Positions 34,562-42,650 of a stretch of DNA of 64,000 nt are shown here, in pieces. The position numbers were made by a program, and so were the translations under genes. The notes beneath the pieces were generated by a model. It searched no databases, was not told the origin of the DNA, and saw only the letters and a program-made list of their open reading frames with translations. The stretch is from Croceitalea rosinachiae (GTDB lineage Bacteria; Bacteroidota; Bacteroidia; Flavobacteriales; Flavobacteriaceae), in the NCBI RefSeq assembly GCF_031846445.1, contig NZ_JAVRHR010000003.1:372001-436000 (forward strand). Direction: 5' to 3'. Position 1 is the stretch's first letter. Every line of letters begins with the position of its first letter.

Positions 34562-34617
34562 TTGAGTGATGCTATAGTTAGTAAATGAATATTATGAGTT
34601 TACCTCTCTCTTTCTAT

Positions 34618-35547
34618 TTAGGAACCTAAAAATTTCCAAATATTCTTATATACCTTATCTAGTTCTTCTATAGAAAAACCTCCGTGCTTTTTTCCTGAAA
34701 TAGTTATTAGCTTATTCTTCAAAGAATAGCCTTCTAATTTTTCATGTAGTTTAATAGACTGAGATATAGGAACATTTATGTCAGCATCACCATGAATACT
34801 TATGATACTAGGGGTGTTTTTATCAACATAAATAATTGGGGATAATAATTCAAAATATTGCTCTATATCAAGTGATACGTTTTTAAGTAAAATATTTTCA
34901 TACTCGGAATCATTCCAAAAATGGATGGCCTTAGGTACATCAGTTATTCCATACCAATTTATAATAGCATCGGTTTTAAAGAGTTTTTTATCTTCAATAC
35001 CCAATAAATCCATTCCATCCTGATTTATAGTACCAGCAAGCAGAGCTAAGTGACCTCCAGCAGAATCACCAGTCAGAATAATTTTATTATACTTTAAATT
35101 ATATTGGGATAGATTTTTTGTAACCCAATTAATTGCTGAAATACAATCTGATAGACTTCCTTTTAAATCTGTTTTTGGCAATAGCCTATAATCAACGTTT
35201 ACAACGATGAACTTCTTCTTCATGTAGGGAAGTAAATTCAGCAGACTTTCTTGCCTAGTTCCTTCAATCCATCCCCCTCCATGAAAATTTATAATTAAGG
35301 GTTTTAAACCATTCGTAGACTCAAACCAAGGATCTTGGCCAAGTTTTTTTGATGGAAAATAAATATCAAGATATAGACTTGTTGAATCAATATTTTTATA
35401 AGGAATATTGGTTATTGGAGTTACATTGGAAATTATTGCATTGATTTCGTTAGATTCATTCATTTGGTTGGAGCAGTTTGAATTTAGTGGTAATAATAAG
35501 AGAAATGCCAGTGCAGTTAAAACAGTAGTATCGTTCTTTATTTTCAT
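34618..35547 (-). CDS. Alpha/beta hydrolase (esterase/lipase, HSL-like)
   Basis: 309 aa with an N-terminal signal (about 10-22) and a Cys-25 that may be lipidated (LNSNCSNQ). Catalytic features: oxyanion block NFHGGGWIEGTR, nucleophile elbow LTGDSAGGHLAL (Ser), Asp in SIHGDADINVPI and His in KKHGGFSIEE. This is a carboxylesterase of the HSL/BD-FAE type, acting on acyl esters or peptidyl substrates outside the cytoplasm; specificity unknown. It is the outermost gene of the accessory block inside the split uvrB region. Confidence 0.87.
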   Translation of the reverse strand: MKIKNDTTVLTALAFLLLLPLNSNCSNQMNESNEINAIISNVTPITNIPYKNIDSTSLYLDIYFPSKKLGQDPWFESTNGLKPLIINFHGGGWIEGTRQESLLNLLPYMKKKFIVVNVDYRLLPKTDLKGSLSDCISAINWVTKNLSQYNLKYNKIILTGDSAGGHLALLAGTINQDGMDLLGIEDKKLFKTDAIINWYGITDVPKAIHFWNDSEYENILLKNVSLDIEQYFELLSPIIYVDKNTPSIISIHGDADINVPISQSIKLHEKLEGYSLKNKLITISGKKHGGFSIEELDKVYKNIWKFLGS

Positions 35548-35572
35548 TTGAAATTTTTCTTATAGAAATTCA

Positions 35573-36070
35573 TTATTTGTTCTTATGAAGTTTTTTCAAA
35601 TTATAAGTTATACTTATAGTAATTGCTAGTGCAAATGGTATAGAAATTAAAAACGAATATATAATTAGTTCGTTTTTGTTTAAATCATGAGCCAATTCTC
35701 TAATAAAATACTCAGTTGCGCCGGCAGCCCATAAACCTATTGCCGCCCCATTCAGACCAATTATATGCTTATTTAGACTTTTTTTTGTTTTATTCTTTTT
35801 TAGCATAGGTAAGATTCCAAAGAACAAGAAGAATAATGAAACAATAATTAAATAGTGAAAAACACTTGGTTTACCATTATTAAAATCATAGATAAACAAA
35901 GCTGAAACATTTACTAATAACAATGAAATCGAAAAAACATAACCGATACTTTTATGAATTTTAGTGCCTTTTCTGGTTAACAAAATATAAGCACCCGTAA
36001 ATAACCCTATAACAGATGTGATAAAATGTATACCTCCTACAGGCGAATGTATCCAATTATCAATTTCCAT
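35573..36070 (-). CDS. DUF2306-like membrane protein
   Basis: 165 aa from ATG 36070 (MEIDNWIHSPVGGIHFITSVIG). Four to five transmembrane helices; the first two carry HFITSVIGLFTGAYILLTRKG and KIHKSIGYVFSIS, the DUF2306 pattern with His residues near helix ends. Function unknown. Its start overlaps the stop of the upstream DUF4440-type gene by 11 nt, so both are translated from one message. The frame continues upstream to 36142 but within the other gene. Confidence 0.7.
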   Translation of the reverse strand: MEIDNWIHSPVGGIHFITSVIGLFTGAYILLTRKGTKIHKSIGYVFSISLLLVNVSALFIYDFNNGKPSVFHYLIIVSLFFLFFGILPMLKKNKTKKSLNKHIIGLNGAAIGLWAAGATEYFIRELAHDLNKNELIIYSFLISIPFALAITISITYNLKKLHKNK

Positions 36071-36551
36071 TTTTAATTTTTTTAAAGCCTGACACATGTG
36101 ATAAAATAGCTTTCCATATAGAGTCTCGATATACCAGAACATTACTAGATTGGTATTTATTGTGAACAGTGTCGTTATAGATATGCCCAGTACCCGCGAT
36201 TACGCAGGTTCCATTTTGGTATATATCCGATCGTTTTATTTCATATCTAAATGAATCATGTTTTATTGCATTCTTTGCAATCCATACTAATTCATCTTTT
36301 TTATTGGAACGGTTCCCGTTATTATCGATAAGTTCAAAACTATCATCTAAAATTTTATCTAATAATATAGTGTCTTGCTGACTGTAGGCTTTTGGCCAGA
36401 GCACTTCTTTTAAATAATGAAGTTTTTTTTTATGTTCCTCAGTTTCAAAGCTTTTAATTTCGGCTTGGCGCATAGATTTGTTTTCTTTCCCGCATGATAT
36501 TATCAAACTAATTGTTGTTATTAAGAACCAAGTATTTCTGTTTAATTTCAT
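36060..36551 (-). CDS. SnoaL/DUF4440-type lipoprotein 1
   Basis: 163 aa. A lipoprotein signal ends LIISCGKENK. The mature domain has the NTF2-like cone fold pattern: WPKAYSQQDTILLDKILDDS, FELIDNNGNRSNKKDE, GTCVIAGTGHIYND. This is the SnoaL-like/DUF4440 type that binds small ligands or acts as an isomerase-like fold; no catalytic set is evident. It precedes the DUF2306-like gene with an 11-nt overlap. The second member of the same family lies 142 nt upstream (36694-37176). Confidence 0.75.
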   Translation of the reverse strand: MKLNRNTWFLITTISLIISCGKENKSMRQAEIKSFETEEHKKKLHYLKEVLWPKAYSQQDTILLDKILDDSFELIDNNGNRSNKKDELVWIAKNAIKHDSFRYEIKRSDIYQNGTCVIAGTGHIYNDTVHNKYQSSNVLVYRDSIWKAILSHVSGFKKIKNGN

Positions 36552-36693
36552 TTTGATTTATGTTTTTAAGGTTCAGAACAAAATATGATAAGATTTATTT
36601 AAAGAGGGCAATGACTGAGACATAATCAGAATTATATCTATAGCAAGATTCTTGATTGCTGCAAGGTTATTCGTAATTATTGAATCAATAAAT

Positions 36694-37176
36694 TTATTCT
36701 TCTATAATTGGCGAACTATGAGTTGCTATGGCCTTTATTTTCCCATTCTTTTTTTTATACACATCAGTAAAACGTAGCTTTAGTGTTGTCGTGTCTTTGT
36801 CTGGCTTGCTTACTATAACCATTCTTTCGGAACCTCTAACTATAGCAATGTCATTAAATAGACGAACATCCAATTCTTGATATTCAATATCATGAAATTT
36901 ATAGTCAGCATTTGAGAACTCTTCAATGGTGGCGACTTTATCAGTTGTTTGGCCATTAGTTGAACCAGAATAAACCCAAGAATCATCCAGAACTTCATGT
37001 AATGGATTTGCGTTGCCTGTAAGATAGGCGTTGGTCCATTTGTGCAATAAATGCAATGCTTCATCTTCCGTTATTTTTTCAGTGACCAAGTTTTTCTTCT
37101 CTTTATTGTTGTTCTTAACCTCTTTACAGGAAAACCCTATCATCAAGGGCATTAAGAATAGTATTAATCTTCTCAT
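36694..37176 (-). CDS. SnoaL/DUF4440-type lipoprotein 2
   Basis: 160 aa from ATG 37176; the signal ends MIGFSCKEVKNN. The frame could start 11 codons earlier (37209), but the shorter form gives a normal lipoprotein signal. The domain shows LHKWTNAYLTGNANPLHEVLDDSWVYSG, IAIVRGSERMVIVSK and LRFTDVYKKKNGKIKAIAT, the DUF4440/NTF2-like fold. It probably arose from the same ancestor as the 36060-36551 gene, but similarity by eye is limited. Ligand unknown. Confidence 0.78.
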   Translation of the reverse strand: MRRLILFLMPLMIGFSCKEVKNNNKEKKNLVTEKITEDEALHLLHKWTNAYLTGNANPLHEVLDDSWVYSGSTNGQTTDKVATIEEFSNADYKFHDIEYQELDVRLFNDIAIVRGSERMVIVSKPDKDTTTLKLRFTDVYKKKNGKIKAIATHSSPIIEE

Positions 37177-37512
37177 TGTATTTGGTGATTTGTTCAAATT
37201 ATTTTTCATTCCATTTACAGTCTTTTATAAAGTCACGGACCATTCCTTTAAAAGACTTTCTTTAAGTTACGAGCTCATAGTTATGTCAGCAATACAGGTA
37301 ATTATCATCAAAAGGAGAGTAAAAAGTGAATCACAGTTCACCACCTTCATAATTAAATAAAATCGAAAAGATTTCAATGATAATTACAAATCGCCCGCCT
37401 TTGGGATTGGATGTATACATTTTAATTTTGATTAATAGCTGTGACAAAATTCAAATCAATTCATAAAAAAAATGTGAATTACAAGCGGCAAAACGTAAAC
37501 AATAATTATTGT
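37177..37512. other. Gene-free stretch between the second DUF4440-type gene and the AraC gene
   Basis: 336 AT-rich bases. The recognisable content is the upstream region of the DUF4440-type gene and the palindromic terminator of the AraC gene at 37494-37517. No RNA gene or IS remnant is seen. Confidence 0.5.
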
Positions 37513-37517
37513 TTACG
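37494..37517 (-). terminator. 24-nt perfect palindrome ending the AraC gene
   Basis: CGTAAACAATAA pairs with TTATTGTTTACG with no spacer. It overlaps the AraC stop codon (37513-37515) and is followed on the minus strand by TTTTGCC. A weak terminator or cruciform. Confidence 0.5.
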
Positions 37518-38577
37518 CATTTAATACTTTTTTTCGAAACTTAGATGGAGTAGTATTGGCGAATTTTGAAAAGGCTTTGTAAAATGTCACTTTGTTATTA
37601 AATCCCGATTCTAAGGCAATGGCCTCAATTTTATAATGATTATAACCAACATTTTTCATTAGTTGCTTGGCATGTTCTACCCGAAAAGCGTTTATGAAAT
37701 CATTGAAATTATCTTTTGACAAATAAGATAGTGTTTGTGAAATATGATGGGACTTAAGAGATAGTCTTACCGATAATTTGTCAAGAGTAAGCTCATTGTC
37801 GAGATAGGTTTGTTCAGAAATAAATAAGTCTTCAATTTGTGCTTTGATAGATGTCATATCATTTTCGCTGAGAGTTGAATTTTGATATTTGGCTTTTAAT
37901 GTCTTGAAAAATTTTGGATCCTGATATAGTATATAGCCAATTAATAAAACGAACGTGTTGCAAATCACATAATACCATGAAAAATCATTCCAACTATTCG
38001 CAAATTGCGTAAACCAAGAAATGACCATAGTCGTCAACAAATAGATAATTGCGATGCCTCCTAAATAGAATTTTTGGTTTACTTTAAGTTTCGGAGCATT
38101 CTTTTTATAGAATAAAAACAACAACACCCCATAGAAAAGCTGATGGGCAGCTCTGAAATAGTTTAAGTTTAAGATGCAGTTATAGAAATTTTCTCCATTA
38201 TTGAAATAGCCCACGCGTTCAATTGTGGACATCGTTATTATGTCGTACATAAATATATTAAGTGCAACTAACGGAATTAAATGAAGTAAATCGAACTTGA
38301 TAAATGTTCTGCTCTTTGAAGTTACCGACTGAAAATGCAAGAATAACAACGGGCCATACAAGACACCTATTGAAAAGTAAAAGCGACCAAGAATCTCAGG
38401 AAATATATCTCTAATGCCAGTATTTCCATGAATAAAATAAAATATTTCAATTGAAAAAAGCAAAAAGTATAGAGCGATGGTTCTCGTTTGAAATTTTGGT
38501 TGATTAAAGAAAAAACCACCAGAAATAAACAGGGTAAGCAATGCCTGAATAAATAGGAATAGAATCATTTCTGTCAA
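37513..38577 (-). CDS. Membrane-anchored AraC-family regulator
   Basis: 354 aa. Seven transmembrane helices fill about residues 1-220, without a soluble ligand domain. A C-terminal AraC DNA-binding domain follows (about 245-350): TLDKLSVRLSLKSHHISQTL (first helix-turn-helix) and KIEAIALESGFNNKVTFYKA (second, with the family's ALESGF signature). It senses membrane or small ligands and regulates nearby genes, probably the esterase/DUF4440 set. It is the last gene of the block before uvrB. Its target is inferred only. Confidence 0.85.
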   Translation of the reverse strand: MTEMILFLFIQALLTLFISGGFFFNQPKFQTRTIALYFLLFSIEIFYFIHGNTGIRDIFPEILGRFYFSIGVLYGPLLFLHFQSVTSKSRTFIKFDLLHLIPLVALNIFMYDIITMSTIERVGYFNNGENFYNCILNLNYFRAAHQLFYGVLLFLFYKKNAPKLKVNQKFYLGGIAIIYLLTTMVISWFTQFANSWNDFSWYYVICNTFVLLIGYILYQDPKFFKTLKAKYQNSTLSENDMTSIKAQIEDLFISEQTYLDNELTLDKLSVRLSLKSHHISQTLSYLSKDNFNDFINAFRVEHAKQLMKNVGYNHYKIEAIALESGFNNKVTFYKAFSKFANTTPSKFRKKVLNA

Positions 38578-38683
38578 AAATAAAAAATGTGAGCCAAAGT
38601 TGTGATTTATTCACAAAAGGGAAATAAAATCTATTATTTGCGTACAGATCAAAACAAATATCCAGTTGACTTTTCTCTAATTA

Positions 38684-40672
38684 TCATTCCTGCTCTTGTA
38701 GCATTTTAATTTCATCTCGTAATTTTGCCGCTTCCATAAAATTAAGCTCTTTGGCGGCTTTTTCCATTGCTTTACGTTTTTGTAAAATAATTTTAGCTTT
38801 TTGGTCAGGGGTCAAATATTCTAAATCTGGTTCTGCAGCACGTAATTCTTCTTTTTGAAAATGGTAGGTAGAAACTGAATTCTTTGCTAAAGCATTATCT
38901 AAACTCTTATTGAGAGCTTTAGGTACAAGGTTGTTCTCGGTATTATAGGCGATTTGTTTTTCTCTGCGATAGTTGGTTTCGTCAATGGTTTTTTGCATAC
39001 TTTCCGTAATCTTGTCAGCGTACATTAGAGCTTGTCCATTTAAATGACGAGCTGCCCGACCTACAGTTTGGGTCAACGATCGATTACTTCTTAAAAAACC
39101 TTCTTTATCAGCATCTAAAATTGCAACTAACGATACCTCTGGTAAGTCGAGACCTTCACGCAACAAATTCACACCGACCAAAACATCAAAAATCCCCTTT
39201 CTTAAGTCTTGCATGATTTCAACACGTTCTAAAGTATCGACATCACTATGAATATAACGGCAACGAACATCAATTCTCAAAAGGTATTTGGTTAATTCCT
39301 CGGCCATTCGTTTGGTCAAAGTAGTAACTAAGGTGCGCTCATCCAATTCTACCCGTTTTTGGATTTCTTCGATTAAATCATCAATTTGGTTGAGGCTTGG
39401 ACGTACTTCAATAATAGGGTCAAGCAATCCAGTTGGTCGAATAATTTGCTCGACATAAACCCCCTCACTCAATTGTAATTCATAATCGGCTGGTGTAGCA
39501 CTTACAAAAAGTACTTGATTTTGCAATGCTTCAAATTCCTCAAATTTTAATGGTCGATTGTCCATGGCAGCGGGCAATCGAAAACCATATTCTACTAAAT
39601 TTTCTTTACGTGAACGATCACCACCATACATAGCATGTACTTGCGGAATGGTTACATGACTTTCATCAATGACCATTAAATAATCATTAGGAAAGTAATC
39701 TAACAAACAGAAAGGTCTTGTGCCCGGATCGCGACCATCCAAATAACGCGAGTAGTTTTCAATACCTGAACAATAACCAAGTTCTCGAATCATTTCTAGG
39801 TCAAAATTGGTACGTTCTTCTAATCTTTTTGCCTCCAATGGCCGAGCTATGTCTTTAAAGTAGTCAACTTGTTTTCCCAAATCATCTTGAATATGATGAA
39901 TAGCATTTTGTAAGACATCAGGGGAAGTGACAAACATGTTTGCCGGATAAATATTCAAACTGTCATAAATCTCAATAACTTTATTATTGAATGGATCTAG
40001 AGCTTCAATTTCTTCAATTTCGTCTCCAAAAAAATGGATTCTAAAGGCATGGTCGGCATAACCTGGAAATACGTCAACCACATCGCCTTTTACTCTAAAA
40101 TTACCGTTTCTAAAATCTGCGGTCGTTCTTGAATACAAACTTTGTACTAGCTGATGTAAGAATTTAGTTCTAGAGATGACCTGGTCTCGATGTATTGAAA
40201 TCACATTTTTCTGAAATTCCACTGGATTACCGATACCATATAAGCAAGAGACCGAAGCGACCACCAAAACATCTCTGCGTCCTGATAATAAAGACGAGGT
40301 TGCACTTAAACGAAGCTTCTCAATATCTTCATTTATAGATAGGTCTTTTTCAATATATGTTCCACTTGTTGGAATGTAAGCTTCTGGTTGATAATAGTCG
40401 TAATAAGAGACAAAATATTCAATAGCATTCTCAGGGAAAAACTGTTTGAACTCTGAATATAATTGTGCCGCTAAGGTCTTATTGTGTGCTAACACCAATG
40501 TTGGTCTTTGTACTTCGGCAATGACATTGGCAACGGTAAATGTTTTGCCAGAACCGGTAACACCTAGTAGGGTTTGATACCTTTCATTTGAATAAATTCC
40601 CTTTGCTAATTTTTCTATCGCTTGGGGTTGATCTCCAGTAGGGGTAAATTCTGATACAACTTTAAATTTCAT
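38684..40672 (-). CDS. uvrB: UvrABC excinuclease subunit B
   Basis: 662 aa, full length. Walker A GVTGSGKT (37-44), the beta-hairpin YYDYYQPEAY (about 90-99) that threads damaged DNA, helicase motifs VIDESH, LFVSATPADYE, VGVNLLREGLDLPEVSLV and QTVGRAARH, and the C-terminal UVR motif (about 620-657) that recruits UvrC. It verifies DNA damage and loads UvrC for incision. The 3' end is the partner of the orphan copy at 34412 and ends in TGA. Other regions look normal, so the gene is presumably functional. Confidence 0.97.
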   Translation of the reverse strand: MKFKVVSEFTPTGDQPQAIEKLAKGIYSNERYQTLLGVTGSGKTFTVANVIAEVQRPTLVLAHNKTLAAQLYSEFKQFFPENAIEYFVSYYDYYQPEAYIPTSGTYIEKDLSINEDIEKLRLSATSSLLSGRRDVLVVASVSCLYGIGNPVEFQKNVISIHRDQVISRTKFLHQLVQSLYSRTTADFRNGNFRVKGDVVDVFPGYADHAFRIHFFGDEIEEIEALDPFNNKVIEIYDSLNIYPANMFVTSPDVLQNAIHHIQDDLGKQVDYFKDIARPLEAKRLEERTNFDLEMIRELGYCSGIENYSRYLDGRDPGTRPFCLLDYFPNDYLMVIDESHVTIPQVHAMYGGDRSRKENLVEYGFRLPAAMDNRPLKFEEFEALQNQVLFVSATPADYELQLSEGVYVEQIIRPTGLLDPIIEVRPSLNQIDDLIEEIQKRVELDERTLVTTLTKRMAEELTKYLLRIDVRCRYIHSDVDTLERVEIMQDLRKGIFDVLVGVNLLREGLDLPEVSLVAILDADKEGFLRSNRSLTQTVGRAARHLNGQALMYADKITESMQKTIDETNYRREKQIAYNTENNLVPKALNKSLDNALAKNSVSTYHFQKEELRAAEPDLEYLTPDQKAKIILQKRKAMEKAAKELNFMEAAKLRDEIKMLQEQE
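38687..38818 (-). repeat. Direct repeat B (uvrB 3' end), pair of 34415-34546
   Basis: The copy joined to the intact uvrB. All nine differences from copy A are at third codon positions of the shared reading frame. Confidence 0.9.
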
Positions 40673-40815
40673 TCAATAAAAATACTAAAGCAGCTCCTAA
40701 AAAGAAGTCAGTAGATGTATTATCTTTTTAGTATAAAGCCTTTGTCAGAAAATGAACAACTTCATTTAATCCAATGTAAAAAAACTAAATTTCGTCTTTT
40801 CGATTCTACAAAATT

Positions 40816-41649
40816 CTACAAATCTCGCTTTTTTAATAATGCATAGGATGAATAGATGAAAATAGCTGTCCAACAGAGTACAATCAAGATTTCGTACCAA
40901 TGGACATGGTAGTTTAGTGTAATGCTTTCACCCACTTGATCTGCAACTGTTTGAACCGCCTCTAACCGGGTAATCGGCTCTTTAATTAGATTGAACATAG
41001 ATTGTAGTGGAAAGAAACCCATAACAGTTTCTGTGGTTTCACTATCAAATAGTTTCCATCGAATTATACCTCGGGTGATTCCCTCAACTATTTGCCAGAG
41101 TATTAAGAACCCTAGTGCAAATGCTGAACGTTTTACAAAGATGCCCAGAAACAAACAAAGGGAAAAGAACCCTACCAATTTTACAAAAAAGGCAAAAACA
41201 AATTCTAAGTCTGAAAATATGATAGAAATTTCATTGTAATCTGAATAAAAAAGGCCCAGAATTATGGAAACAACAAACACAAAAACTGTTGAAATCAATG
41301 AAAAAGAAATCACTGTCAGAAATTTAGACAGAATAAATTCCTTTTTGGAAAGCCCATCTATCAAGTTTTGTTTTATGGTCTTGTTACTATACTCATTGGC
41401 CATCATAGATACAATGACGATGGCCAGAAAGAGCTTAAAGAATGCGGTAACAAAAGTGTTAAAGTGCCAGATATAGGGAAAGTTGAAAATCCCAATTTCC
41501 GCTAAATGAAACTTTACAGGTCCAATATCAAACTTAATTGCTGCGATTAAGGCAATTGATGTCAATAATACAAAGTAAGATGTGATAAGTATTTTACTTG
41601 CTCTGTTGTTCCAAAGCTTGATGAATTCTATTTGTAGTAAGCGTACCAT
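40816..41649 (-). CDS. ABC-2 type transporter permease
   Basis: 277 aa with six transmembrane helices, starting MVRLLQIEFIKLWNNRASKI, the usual lead of ABC-2 permeases. SMMANEYSNKTIKQNLIDGLSKKEF is the coupling-helix-like block seen in gliding-type and bacitracin-type permeases. It pairs with the ATPase encoded 11 nt upstream. Substrate unknown; such pairs export peptides, lipids or antibiotics. Confidence 0.85.
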   Translation of the reverse strand: MVRLLQIEFIKLWNNRASKILITSYFVLLTSIALIAAIKFDIGPVKFHLAEIGIFNFPYIWHFNTFVTAFFKLFLAIVIVSMMANEYSNKTIKQNLIDGLSKKEFILSKFLTVISFSLISTVFVFVVSIILGLFYSDYNEISIIFSDLEFVFAFFVKLVGFFSLCLFLGIFVKRSAFALGFLILWQIVEGITRGIIRWKLFDSETTETVMGFFPLQSMFNLIKEPITRLEAVQTVADQVGESITLNYHVHWYEILIVLCWTAIFIYSSYALLKKRDL

Positions 41650-41660
41650 GTGTTTTTTGA

Positions 41661-42557
41661 TTAGTTGTTTTTGGTTAACTCTAAGAATTGTTCTTCTAAG
41701 CTTTCTCTTCTTTTAACCAAGTGAGAAAGTACAATACCCTTTTCAAAAAGTACTTTATTGAGTTCTTCGGCATCTAATTCTTCTTTTAAATGTGCGGTCA
41801 AAGTGCCATTCTCACCTTCAATCTTGCCAAAACTTGCGTTTTTCTCAAGCAGGCTTTTTAGTTTTTCCATTTCTTTGGTACGCAATTCAAAAAAGCCATG
41901 ACTGGAAAGCATACTGTCGACTGGACCTGAGTACAATTTCTCTCCTTTTCTTAAAATAACTACATGCGAACATACTTTTTCCACTTCATCCAATAGGTGA
42001 GAAGCTAAGAGAATTGTTGTTCCCAATCCAGCAATTTTTTTGATGATTTCCCTTATTTGATGAATTCCTTGGGGGTCAAGGCCGTTTGTAGGTTCGTCTA
42101 AAATTAATATTTCAGGATCATTGAGCAGGGCAGAGGCAATCGCCAAACGCTGTTTCATGCCTAATGAATAGGTTTTGAATTTGCTGTCCTTCCTATCCCA
42201 AAGTCCAACCAGTTCTAATTTCTCTTGAATTTTATCTTCAGGAACTTCCTTGATTTTACAAACCAATTTTAGATTTTGAATAGCGGTCATGTAAGGGTAA
42301 AAGTTAGGCCGCTCAATAATAGCTCCTACTTTTTTTAATGCATCATGGGTGGATGTATTTCCCTCAAACCAACTGAACTCTCCAGCAGTGCGGTTTACAA
42401 CATTTAAAATAATACCTAGAGTAGTTGATTTTCCACTGCCGTTGGGTCCTAAAATACCATAGACATTCCCCTTTTCAATAGTAAATGATAAGTTTTTAAC
42501 AGCGGTAAGACTGCCAAACTTTTTTGTAAGATCAGATACGGTCAGTATAGTTTCCAA
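41661..42557 (-). CDS. ABC transporter ATP-binding protein
   Basis: 298 aa. Walker A GPNGSGKST, Q-loop region, signature-type YSLGMKQRL, Walker B ILILDEPTNGLDP and H-loop LLASHLLDE. This is the BcrA/NatA class. The C-terminal 70 residues (EELDAEELNKVLFEKGI) form an extension common in this class. The start is a TTG (TTGGAAACT); no in-frame ATG lies upstream. It pairs with the permease at 40816. The catalytic Glu is present. Confidence 0.9.
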   Translation of the reverse strand: METILTVSDLTKKFGSLTAVKNLSFTIEKGNVYGILGPNGSGKSTTLGIILNVVNRTAGEFSWFEGNTSTHDALKKVGAIIERPNFYPYMTAIQNLKLVCKIKEVPEDKIQEKLELVGLWDRKDSKFKTYSLGMKQRLAIASALLNDPEILILDEPTNGLDPQGIHQIREIIKKIAGLGTTILLASHLLDEVEKVCSHVVILRKGEKLYSGPVDSMLSSHGFFELRTKEMEKLKSLLEKNASFGKIEGENGTLTAHLKEELDAEELNKVLFEKGIVLSHLVKRRESLEEQFLELTKNN

Positions 42558-42650
42558 GATGGAATTGTTTTTTGATTGTTATAATAACTTGACGACTAAT
42601 CATCAGAATTGTTACAAAATAATATCAAAACATCTTTTTTGAACAACCGG

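Noticed and set aside
37031..37360. Plus-strand open frame over the second DUF4440-type gene's start
   Set aside because: Antisense frame with no recognisable protein features; codon pattern follows the minus-strand gene.
34562..38683. Integrase-driven island with att sites
   Set aside because: No integrase or recombinase is encoded in the block, so site-specific integration is only one option; recombination is equally possible.
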